64,000 nucleotides of DNA. Origin: Marsupella aquatica (lineage: Eukaryota; Marchantiophyta). A program made the position numbers and the translations under genes. The notes beneath the pieces were generated by a model. The model was not told where the DNA came from, made no database searches, and saw nothing but the letters and a program-made list of their open reading frames with translations. Location of the stretch: NCBI GenBank assembly GCA_973895155.1, contig OZ316898.1, forward strand, positions 18,786,001 to 18,850,000, given 5' to 3'. Every line of letters starts with the position of its first letter. Positions within the stretch are counted from its first letter, which is position 1. Below are positions 11,394 to 20,900 of the stretch, one piece after another.

Positions 11394-12014
11394 CTACATG
11401 TCACCATTTCCACAAAATATCTCACAGCAACACACACATCTATAAACATGATGGCCAACATCATCTAAACCCAAGAATTCTATGTTCTGTCTGTGAAGTG
11501 AGTATGGGATGTATCCAGTGGTAGCCACCTCCCTGTCCATCCAATTCTCTGCTTGTAAGATAGACGTAAAAGACTTGTGTTTGGCCCCACTATACCTAGT
11601 GACTTGTCTGCCAGCCTCCTCCCAAGTCTTGTATATTCCAGGAGTTCTCCCTATGGCCACTGCATACCATTTTTGCTTTGAGCTCACTCCCAGGTTACAA
11701 TTATATGGTCTCTTGATTGAAGAACCTAAAAAAGCGCTAGGTTTACTGCAAGAAGTAGACACTGAATGGGGACTCGGATCTCTGTGGAGATTCCCTTTGC
11801 CAGCTTCATTGTCCATAGGCAGGGGTCCTTCCACAACAGTCCCTAGCGATTCATGACTTGTAGAATCGAGTACAACAGGGAGTGGACGGATACGCTCCAA
11901 CATGAGATGAACAAAACCAAAAATCGCACTAAGTACTCCTACAAGTGACCAGAGAAATGCACGAGCTGCAACCCAAAATTGGTTGCCCGAATCGTGCTCT
12001 GTTGCTTTAGCCAT
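11394..12014 (-). CDS. Membrane-anchored RNase H1-type hybrid-binding domain protein
   Basis: An uninterrupted 206-residue frame starting at ATG 12014. Residues about 15-37 (VAARAFLWSLVGVLSAIFGF) form a likely transmembrane helix. Residues 114-160 match the caulimovirus-viroplasmin / RNase H1 N-terminal domain: KWYAVAIGRTPGIY, then TWEEAGRQV, then SGAKHKSF and a closing Trp. This fold is known to bind RNA/DNA hybrid or double-stranded RNA through aromatic and basic residues. No RNase H catalytic domain follows. The C-terminus is Cys-rich (YRCVCCCEIFC). The gene faces the transposase with 192 bp between the stop codons, entirely within the MULE. It may be a captured host gene fragment or a regular accessory gene of this MULE lineage. 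A downstream exon cannot be excluded. Confidence 0.8.
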   Translation of the reverse strand: MAKATEHDSGNQFWVAARAFLWSLVGVLSAIFGFVHLMLERIRPLPVVLDSTSHESLGTVVEGPLPMDNEAGKGNLHRDPSPHSVSTSCSKPSAFLGSSIKRPYNCNLGVSSKQKWYAVAIGRTPGIYKTWEEAGRQVTRYSGAKHKSFTSILQAENWMDREVATTGYIPYSLHRQNIEFLGLDDVGHHVYRCVCCCEIFCGNGDM

Positions 12015-12437
12015 GAGCGTCCAATGCTCCCAACCAAACCTGCTATGCGTAGCCTTCCGTTTGGTGGAGGAAACCCTTTGAGTAATCAGCTTGGGACAGC
12101 AGAACGTCCGCTATCCTCCCCACAATGCAAAACAGAGCAGCACCGATCCTCTCCCACTGCAATGCACCTCAATCGACCAACTCTTCGCCCCACAGCTAGC
12201 GCCTACGACCAAATTGTCTCCTAGCACAGCTTCGCAGCGCAGCGCAGCTTGACAGCGCAGCTTCATTGGTCTCCATGCAATCCGCTGCCCTCCCAACACG
12301 CACCTGCTGAATTAATAATAAACTCTACCTAAACCTGTAGCCAACAAAATGGAGTGCTTCGCATTTCAGACGAAGCGATGCTCTCCTCACAACAGAGCTT
12401 GGTCTCGCAGCACTTTGGCGAACAGCACAACGCAGGG
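12015..12437. other. Upstream region of the accessory MULE gene
   Basis: GC-richer, with a reiterated CAGCGCAGC-type module near 12230-12265 and no clear TATA box on the minus strand. It presumably holds the promoter of the minus-strand gene together with the adjoining terminal repeat. Confidence 0.4.
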
Positions 12438-12772
12438 CAGGTTCAATGTAGAGCAAGGGCTTGTAGCTCTCAACGCAGCGTCGACATTTTGGATGCAATG
12501 GGGCCTGATTTTCTGGATGGGAAGTCCTGGAGCTCACTGCCCATTAGCATCCCAACGGGCCTTGAAGGCCGAAGGGGGAGTTCTGCTTCCCCTTTCCCAT
12601 CGTCAATTTTCCCGGGTCCCATCCACGTAAGCTGTCAGAAATCTGTGCAGCCCGGGTTTTACACGCGAAACCCGTTCCAACTTCCTTTTGGGGTCCCACC
12701 GGGCAATTTTCGACTTTCTGGGTCTGGTCTAGTCGGCAATTTTCCATGGAGGTCCCACCAAGCAAATCTCTC
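12438..12772 (-). repeat. MULE right terminal inverted repeat
   Basis: Complement of the left repeat, ending CCAAGCAAATCTCTC at 12772. Within the outer 165 bp only a handful of single-base differences from the left copy are visible. Confidence 0.9.
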
Positions 12773-12782
12773 TCTATTTTTT
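12773..12782. repeat. Target-site duplication, right copy
   Basis: TCTATTTTTT, identical to 7417-7426. Confidence 0.85.
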
Positions 12783-14810
12783 GCACCTAGCAGTCTTTTC
12801 TGCTCATTTTAGCAAGCCGTGTACAGACCAAAAGAAAGATTTTGATGAAATCTACTGCTGAATTTTTTCTCTTTAAAATTGAATAAATAGTGTTCAGAAA
12901 ATAAAATAAACCCAGTTTTCGTTTTGTCCTACTGCTGATTTGTTCTGGGTTGAACCTTGCCAACTAGAATACCATACAGTTGTATGAAAGGCCTTTTTTA
13001 TGCGTCATAGTTGTAGTTTAAGAAAATACATGCAACTAAACTGGCTTTCTCTCTAAATATTACTGCCTCCCACACACCTTTATCTCCTTCCCATCCCTTT
13101 ATCTTCTGTGCAAGGCCCTAGAACACTAGCAAATTGAACACAAAAAACAGACAAATTTGGAGGCAATGAGTGCCATTAGCCCCCGAGTACAGCTATATTT
13201 TGCACTATATTTTGCACTGCCAAAGAACCAAAAGCGCCAATCTAGGTGACAAGAATGGAAAGGCAAGAGATCCAACTAAGGGGGGAACACAAGACAAAAA
13301 GAACCCCAATAAGAGCAAAGAGCCAAAAGAAAACTCTGGAGTCCCTTCCAACATCAAGTAAAGCCCTACTTAGCAGCAAACTGAAAAGCTCCGCTCCTGA
13401 GTAAACCCCATAAATAATGTCACCAAGAGAAATTTGTCTAGAGAAAACCCCATAAAGAGTCACCAAGAGAAATTTGTCTAGAGACCCTAAGGTGTATAAT
13501 GCAAGCCCTTGTCTAAAACTAACTGCCAGAACAGTTAAGTAACCGATATTGCACTTTACAGGTGCACTAGTTTAGTTGGATAAAGAAGCAGCACCATCAT
13601 GACTACAATACAGGCCAGCTGAGCATTTCAACGGAGGAACTGAGGAGTAGACTACAGTAGTCAAACAGACTGGGTCCAATAGAGAATGGTAATGATTTAG
13701 TTTTGTAGTGATGTCATAGTATACTCATGGTTTGAGTAATTACAAGAAGAGGAATAAGATGACTGAATTTGAGTAGTAAGAGCCAAACTCTAAGTGTAAC
13801 GGGAAGACTTGAAAGATACATAAAGAAACCTCGTTTTCTTTGTTAGGAATGACACCAAGTACCAGATAGGTTGAAGGAGTTGAGAGTAAATTGGATTGAG
13901 ATATAATTCCACACATGTCGACAGATTTTATACAACATAAATCAAGCATATCTTCCTGTTTTGGCTTGTCTTGAAAACTTCAGCGGAACAACCATTTATA
14001 AGAGTTGGATTCAGGGATCACTAAAGTAGACCAGCTAGGATGGTGCATAAGTGTGCATGCAAAAGTCTGAGTGAACCCAAAAGTGGCCATGGGATGGGAT
14101 CTACTTAATGAAAAGGTGGGGTTTGAGTGACACTCATAATTGGTATATTGTTTCCTTTTTAGTCTAAATTGTAAGACATTCATTGCATAAATTTGATCGA
14201 GATAGAACTCAAAATTGGTATATTTTTTTCTCTTTAGTCTAACTAGCCCCCATATATAGCATGTCCATCCTGGAACATGTAATTCATTTGATTTATTTTA
14301 TGATAAAAGAAATAAGTACATGTAAAGTATATGCCAAGAAATTAATGTGTTACATGAGTGAGATAGGAAGTGAGATAGTACACATGCAAAGAAAAATACA
14401 TTATGACCAAGAAACATTATGACCAAGAAATTGCAAAGATACTAAAGAATTGTGCACATAAGGTACTGAATTAACAGACGGGACAGATTAACAGACGTCT
14501 GCAGTTTATCCTCAGCTGCACACGAATGCTTCTGCAGAAACCGGGACTCGAAGTCCTACCAAATGTGACGGACCAAACCTTGGGAATAGTAATTAGATTA
14601 CAACCAGGATCTGTGAAACACGCATCATATAATTGATGAATGTAAACACCTTCGCAGGAAGGAAGTACTACATCTGCCCTATGAATTAGCACAAATTTCA
14701 AGTGCTGAACTATAATCTTTCCACAACTCTTCATTTATACAAAAGAATGCCTTCTTTGAGAGCTAAACCAATCGAAGCGCGCTGACTACCTGTTTTCACC
14801 TGTAAATGGT
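12783..14810. other. Intergenic stretch with a small tandem duplication
   Basis: No gene seen. At 13405-13481 a ~37-bp unit containing CACCAAGAGAAATTTGTCTA occurs twice. At 13216-13375 is a variant of dispersed family B (CAAAGAACCAAAAGCGCC, AAGAGCAAAGAGCC, CAGCAAACTGAAAA) that also occurs near 51515-51875. Confidence 0.4.
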
Positions 14811-17800
14811 TCACATATCCAACAACAGAAGGAGCTCCTTCCTCTCCTGTAACCTTTTGAACAAATTCTTGCTATACAAGCGGCGTCTGACTTTTTGCCG
14901 CCTCTTCAACCACACTGAGTAGTCCCTTCCTCTTTTGGTTACTATGAAATCCTTCAGATCATCAAAGCTATCGTTACTGGGATCCTGCTTACTTAGAGAA
15001 TTCACAAATACGTTCGAGCTGGTTGATGGAGGAACATCTTCATCCGTGACATCATCCATAAAATCACAGCTGCCCCAGTCTTGTCTCGATGTATTTCCCA
15101 CTCCAGGAACAAATTTACTTACTTTGGCCAGCCTGCGATTACTCAAGGGATTCAGAATATTCGCTTTCTTGACACATCCATTCATGCTTTGAAACTCAGG
15201 CACAGGCAGCAAGAAACTCGGTACCACATCAATGTCAAGAAAGGTATGTGATACACCTACGTAAGGAGATTTAAGGCCCACCACGTTAGTTTACCTCCAC
15301 CCTTGCATAAAGACTTACTGTTCAAGGCTACATTTCTAAGGTCAGCTTTACATTCGGGGCTTTTATTGTGTAAACCTCCACAACGTGTGTAGAGTTAGGG
15401 ACTTTCGAGTCAAAACAGAAATCAAAGAGACTTGAACGAAGTAGCAATCTGTGATTTACCTCTTATTACAAGTTTGATAGCTGCTGGTTGATTTCCCCCT
15501 AGAAGGAGAAGTTTTCCGCAGCAATCTTTTGAGTATTGCAGAAGTTGAAGCGGAGCAGCGCTTCCTCTCCTGCGGTGTAGGCTGAGGTTTCTCGGAGCCT
15601 AATCCATAATCCTGTGCGTTCTGTTGTGTTATTAGTGAAGCTGATCTTGTCTGCCGCTTCTCAAATCTGACGACTGTGCTCGACACAATAAATTCAACAT
15701 CGGAATTTGATTGTGCTATGATGAGCTCCTCTTGTCCACCCAGATAACTTCCAATCGGAGGGCTTAGCTCCTCACTACAAGAAACCTGATCTGTCTGAAT
15801 TTGATCACCTACTACCGCTTCATCACAACACGGAGTTTCCTGGCACTCCTGAATTTCATCCACAACTCTCTCTGAAAATTCCTTTTGGTGGCCATCTGTA
15901 TGGTCGCATCCTGCGCCTACAGCTAGGGAATTGGCCGGAACACGACTGTCGGGCACTGTCGGGCACCGGGTTTGTTCAAAAAGGTCTCGAGATTCTGCCA
16001 GTATTTGTTCAGTCGGCAACTCTGAGAAGGCAGCGGAAAAAATCAACCCCTTCTCTAGCAAAGGCGTAAGTGCACAGTCAATCGAGGAGTCCACACTTCT
16101 TGCTAACTCTACCACAGCATTTCTCAACATATCGACTTGGTCAAGAAAGCTGTTGCACTGTCCAAGGCTCCCTGTCATGTTCCATGCTTCTCCACCAAAA
16201 TATGTCCCAGTAACTGTGCTAGTTACTGCAATCTTCTGCCACGCCTCCTCGGGCATTGTTTTGCAGTAATGAGATAGCCAGTGAGCAGCTGCAATACCTT
16301 CTGTCAACACACGATCGATTCCTTCACTTATTTTCAAAATAAATGAAATGAAGAATTCCTTTCCGTTCCTGATGAACAATATCCGCTCACAAACTACTAA
16401 TTGGGATGCTAAGGTCAAGATGTAAGCAATAGTCTCAAACGTCGAGGTAGGCTCCGCGATCTCCGACGCGGACATTGCCGCCGTGATGGATACGTGGTCT
16501 TGCAAGATGTCAACCATGTAGATAATAAATGTAACCAAGGAGTAAGGTTTTGTGGGCTCTGACAGGGACAGATGAAGGACTTCTGTCATCAATCCTTGTG
16601 TCTGGAACAACTCTGGCCTTTCAATAATAGTTTGAAGAACACCCGATTGATTGTGGAAGCAACTGCTGAACGCCATAGCCACAAGACTCAGGGCATCACG
16701 TGCTGAGAGCTGCTTCAAAATGAAAAACAAGAAGAACTCTGGCATTGGGCGCTGAGATTGACAGCCCAGAGACGGTACCGTTAGAAGATGGTTTAGATTG
16801 TCAGAGGAAGAAATCAGCGCAACATTTGAACCATTGAAGTCGATGGCCAAAGAACTACCTCAGGTAAATTTCTATTGTGATTGGGAGTGCACGACACAAT
16901 CTTCAGACGTTGGGAAAGGGTAGGTATCAAGGGGGGAAACGAATTTAAGACAGCATCTTGCAACAAAAATTACAGAAATCACCGTGGATAAAGCAGACAA
17001 CCACCTGTTGTTCAGAGAGATCTTGTAACACTTCTCTCAAAGCTAGAACCATTTCCTCAAGATAGCTGGAAGTGCTGTCAGACTTTGGCGGTTGCCGTAA
17101 ATCATTGTCAAGTGACGATCTTCCGCACTTTCCGTACCCACGCACTTCGAGTGAATTGCTACAGATATCGTCACACAGCGTGCAATCACAGATCACAGCA
17201 CATTCTGGAGTAGATTTTCTATTGTCGTTTCTTTCATCCAGAGCGAGCAGCAAGGCCACCAAAGATTCTACGAGGTGAAAGTAGTCCTCCAGTATTTCAT
17301 CGGGTGCTCCACTGCGCACCTCATCACCGAGGATTCTTGTGAAGAATACAATTGCCTGTCCCACCAAATTACTTAAAGATCCCCGTGAGTCCCCCTCACT
17401 CTGTCCGGCTCTTCCACATCGTCGGTCGTGATGGATAGGGAATTGATCCGTGGCAGCAGGAAAACACATACTGAGATGAAGGCCAACACACTGGAGGATC
17501 TTGTCAAAATCTGCTGCGTTGCGCTCTACCGATGGCGTCGCTCTGGGCTCGAGACCTGTATCTCCAAAAGCATCTGTAAGCCATGTTGACGTACGAACTT
17601 CTCTACCAATACACTTGAGTGCAGAACTCATCAACTGCAGAAGAGCAACCACCAACCCAGACGTGTCCTTGATGGCTTCCTCATCAAAGACCACATTATT
17701 TCTTCTCTCGACACAGTGGAAGCCGGCAGCCAGAGAGTGACGCAGAAATTGACCTGCAAACCTAAAGGTACCAGTGCCATCCTCGACAGGGAAGTCACTC

Positions 17801-19600
17801 TCAGTATCCAATGTTTCAGTTGAACAAGAATGGCAGTCGTCTCTGTACAAATTCACGTGTCCAATCCCAACATCTCCTCTACCTGAAACTTCATCCGTAG
17901 TATCCAGCTCAGGGCCCTCGACCGAAACATCAAACAGGCGGGTGTACTTCGACAGATAGAATTCAAGTAGAGACTTTTCTAGCGTTTGGCACCGATTTGA
18001 ACGACTACCATCACCGCAGGTATCTGCAGGTAAGGAGATTCTTGAGTACAACAGGATCGCTTGTTCAAGAATAGACGACGCAAAATTAAGCGTGGTTTCC
18101 GATGGTGAGGATCCGTGAAGACAGTGATAGTCGTTGAAATCAAAATTAGGTAGCAGTTCTTGGCTGCAATATGACCAATCAACTCCACCAGCCCAACAAT
18201 TCTTCACAAGTAATTGTCTTGTCCTACTGAGATCGTCAACTAGGCCAAAGCTTACAGGTATCCTGTCATTCAATATTCTAGCCAGTAAACGGACAATGTG
18301 TGGAACATAGAAAGCTGGGACTTCTTCAGTGCTGAATTTCTCAAGTAAAATGAGTCCAGCTGGTAAACTTAAATTGCCTGCCAGGAATCCTTGCCTCCTT
18401 GATGCTGGGGAAGCCTGGCGAAATGCCGATGAGTAAAAGGATGATAGGACATGGACGAACGCTGCTTCAAGCGATGCTTCAGTATGTTTTACAAGGCAAT
18501 TCATTTGCTCCCTAGAGAATGACCGGCTCGTGTCTTCCCGTGACCTCAGTAAACGAGCAATCAAATCTGGGTGCAGGAGGAGCTCATCCAAATATACCTG
18601 CAGCAAACAATGAGGATCCCCTCAGGTGAAGATCGAAGTGAACAGGCTAATACAAGGCTTGGTCTTCCAAGAGCTAGTAACCTTCGGACCTCCAGTTTCC
18701 AATGACCTCAAGACATTAGGTGGAAATCAAACCTTTGGTATACGAAAATTTAAGGTTTTGCCCCAAATACTACCTGTTCCAAACATCGGACCAGCCCTGT
18801 CTTGCTCCAAGGCCTCGAAGTCGAAGAGAGTTGAAAGTGAGTGAGAGAAAAGTACCTCGAGCATTGCAAGGATAAGTTCTTTCCGATGCCGTGAGTCCAT
18901 ATCAAGTACATTTGGCATCCAAGCCTCATGAAACCCTGTGTTCTCGAGATATGTTCCATCTTCATCACTTGGAGCCGTTTGGTGGCTTCTTTTACTGAGC
19001 ATGCCCTCTGACGGTTTCAATCTCAGGAGGTGAAAGAGCTTGGTTGGGTGGCAGAGCTGCTGTAATATGCCATCCAGCAGTTTTGTGGAGGCAAGACTGG
19101 CATCTTCGTCAAAGAAATCCGCGAGTGGTAAGACTCTTATGCAGGACCGCAGTGTTTGGGAAACTATTTTAAGATTGAGTTCCATGGTGAAGTCACCTTG
19201 GGCTCCTTCGTCGATCTGTCTGCTACATATCCAGGACAATGCGGAAAGAAAATACGTCTGATCCTTTAGCTCCCGCACAACCAGCTCATGCAGCTGAGCA
19301 ACTTCCTTGTGCCCCAGGAAAACGGACGATGGCCCAACTCGTGTGGATAGAAACATCGATAGAGATTGAAGAAGCTGCGCCTTGGAGGCCTGGAAAAAAG
19401 CAACTGTTAATTCACCAGTCACAAACGCGACCTATAATATTGCTTAAGTTTCAGATTCAAATTGCAATTAGACTTGCTGTCAAGTGTGTTCGGAACCATA
19501 CCATGTCAGCTACAGTTGAGAATTTTTCCAGACCATCACAATCGTCATCACTACCATCCACATCCTCCCGTGATGCGGCTGCTATCTCCCCCTCCTCCAT
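14811..19600 (-). CDS. Unrecognised large helical protein (~1360 residues)
   Basis: Five-exon model on the minus strand: 19600-19502, 19389-18856, 18597-16983, 16858-15470 and 15256-14811. All junctions are GT-AG, phases agree, and the sum is 1361 codons with the stop. The first exon is short and acidic (starts MEEGEIAAAS). The middle is rich in Leu-dense amphipathic helices (for example MLEVYLDELLLHPDLIARLL and FFLFFILKQLSARDALSLV), suggesting an ARM/HEAT-like solenoid. The region around exon 4's end is acidic then basic and probably disordered. The C-terminus is very basic (WLKRRQKVRRRLYSKNLFKR) and ends in a run of Leu. I do not recognise the family; large plant genome-maintenance or cell-cycle scaffolds look like this, but that is only a resemblance. 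The exon 4/5 junction is the weakest: 15460 is a rival donor, but its phase does not fit 15256. Confidence 0.72.
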
Positions 19601-19970
19601 TTCCCACCGAAGTGAGGGCTCTCCCGAACAAAATTGTTCTCCGTCCGTCCGCAGGGTGAAATCGCCGGGGACACGGGAAGAAGCCCTAAGTTACTTCAGT
19701 TGGGTTTTAGACCACGATAACCGGGAGTCCCGATTGCGGATTGCCGCAGAGACGTTCAAGTAAACTGCAGGAGCCATTCAAGAGATCACTGAATGCTCGA
19801 CAAGAGCGTGGTGCACAGACAAGGTGCCATTGTCAATTGAATCGTTTCACGTGAACTTTGCCGCGAGAAAAATGGCGCGGAGAACTTCGAGAGGTTTTTT
19901 TTGGTCAAAAGCTCGGATGATGTCTATCCAAACCTTTCAGCTACCGTAGGATAAAAATCCTAATATAGTG

Positions 19971-20400
19971 GAGCGTGGGCCGGGCCGTTAGGCCGGCAGG
20001 CCGGAAGGAGGGGAGGAGGGGGGTGCGGGAGGAGGGGAGTTCAGGAGGAAGGGACTTCGGGAGGAGGGGAGGAGGGCCGGCAGGGAGGAATGGGAGTTCG
20101 GGAGGAGGGCTGGCAGGTTAGGCCGGCAAGCCGTAAGGCCGGGCCGGCAGGGAGGAGGGGGAGTTCAGGAGGAAGGGAGTTCGGGAGGAGGGGAGGAGGG
20201 CCAGGCCGGCACGGAGGAATGGGAAGAGGCCAGGCTGGGCCGGGCAGGCAGGGAGGAGGGGAGGAGGCCGGGTGCGGGGCAGGGCCGGGTCCGGGGAAGG
20301 GTAGGGCTGCAGGGTCCGGGGTGAGGCCGGGAATGGTTTGGACTGGGCCGGGCCGGGGAATAATTGGGAATATCCGGCAAATAGAGTCATTTTTGTCCGG
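19971..20400. repeat. G-rich low-complexity repeats
   Basis: Reiterated GGGAGGAGGGGAGTTC, GGCCGGCAGG and GGGCCGGG modules, strongly purine and G skewed on the plus strand. Long frames here are artefacts of composition. Many G-runs of three or more lie close together, so G-quadruplex formation on the plus strand is plausible. Confidence 0.85.
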
Positions 20401-20460
20401 CTAATGACGAGTTTACTTGCCGGGCAACTAGGCAACTTGCCCGTAACTTCAAACCGGCCT

Positions 20461-20477
20461 GGGGGGGGGGGGGGGGG
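20461..20477. repeat. Poly-G tract
   Basis: A run of 16-17 G next to the G-rich repeat block. Sequence length here may be unreliable. Confidence 0.85.
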
Positions 20478-20733
20478 TTAGGAGCAACGGCATCCGCATG
20501 AAGAATCTCTCCGCACAAAATGCATTGGCACCCTTCAAGAATGGTCAGTGCCCTTCAAAAAAATCAATGATGGGCAGTGTTCTACAGGGCCGTGGTGTGA
20601 CCCATCTCAAAGCAAAACCCGGGCAAGGCAAATGTGACCAAAGTCTTAGTTTTGGTCATGATTGCGGACGTCTATTTTCCATCATGGCTGTCCAAAAATT
20701 ATTGGGAATGTGCGGATTTGAGACGTCCCTCTG

Positions 20734-20900
20734 GTTCTCCTGTCTTTGTGGACCTGTCTCCCCTTTGGTTTTCAGTTCTCGTGTTTTCTCCCATTCAGTA
20801 TTGGGTCTCCTGTCTTTGTGGACCTGTCTCCCCTTTGGTTTTCAGTTCGCCCGTTTCTCCCTTTAGTATTGGGTCTCCTGTCTCCCCTTTGGACATTTCA
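20734..20900 (+). repeat. 70-bp tandem repeat, about 2.3 copies
   Basis: TCTCCTGTCTTTGTGGACCT begins the unit. The shared word TGTCTTTGTGGACC recurs exactly 70 bp apart (20741, 20811), and a third, partial copy follows from about 20873. A looser echo of the same words (CCTGTCTTCCCTTTGG) is present near 21130. Confidence 0.85.

Larger units (their letters stand above)
7427..12772. mobile_element. Complete autonomous Mutator-like element (MULE), 5346 bp
   Basis: The element starts GAGAGATTTGCTTGG and ends with its complement. It has long terminal inverted repeats (about 7427-7740 and 12438-12772) and a perfect 10-bp target duplication. Inside are a spliced MURA-type transposase on the plus strand (8240-11201) and a second gene on the minus strand (11394-12014), arranged tail to tail as mudrA and mudrB are in maize MuDR. 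The second gene is not mudrB-like: it carries a hybrid-binding domain. Both reading frames are open, the repeats are well matched and the duplication has no mismatch, so the insertion looks recent and possibly competent. Nothing else of host origin is visible inside it. Confidence 0.92.

Noticed and set aside
11394-12014. Integrated caulimovirus remnant
   Set aside because: The domain is shared with viroplasmin, but no other viral gene is present, the frame has a membrane helix, and it lies wholly inside a MULE. A cellular RNase H1-type origin is likelier.
15256-15460. Extra 41-nt exon (15335-15295) in the large minus-strand gene
   Set aside because: It keeps phase, but leaves an intron of only 38 bp before the last exon, too short for a plant intron. 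Splicing 15470 to 15256 is simpler.
15931-16269. 112-codon plus-strand frame
   Set aside because: It is the shadow of the large minus-strand exon, which has phase-matched neighbours.
20090-20435. Two ~105-codon frames on opposite strands
   Set aside because: Both are products of the G-rich repeat composition, with no start context, domain or splice support.
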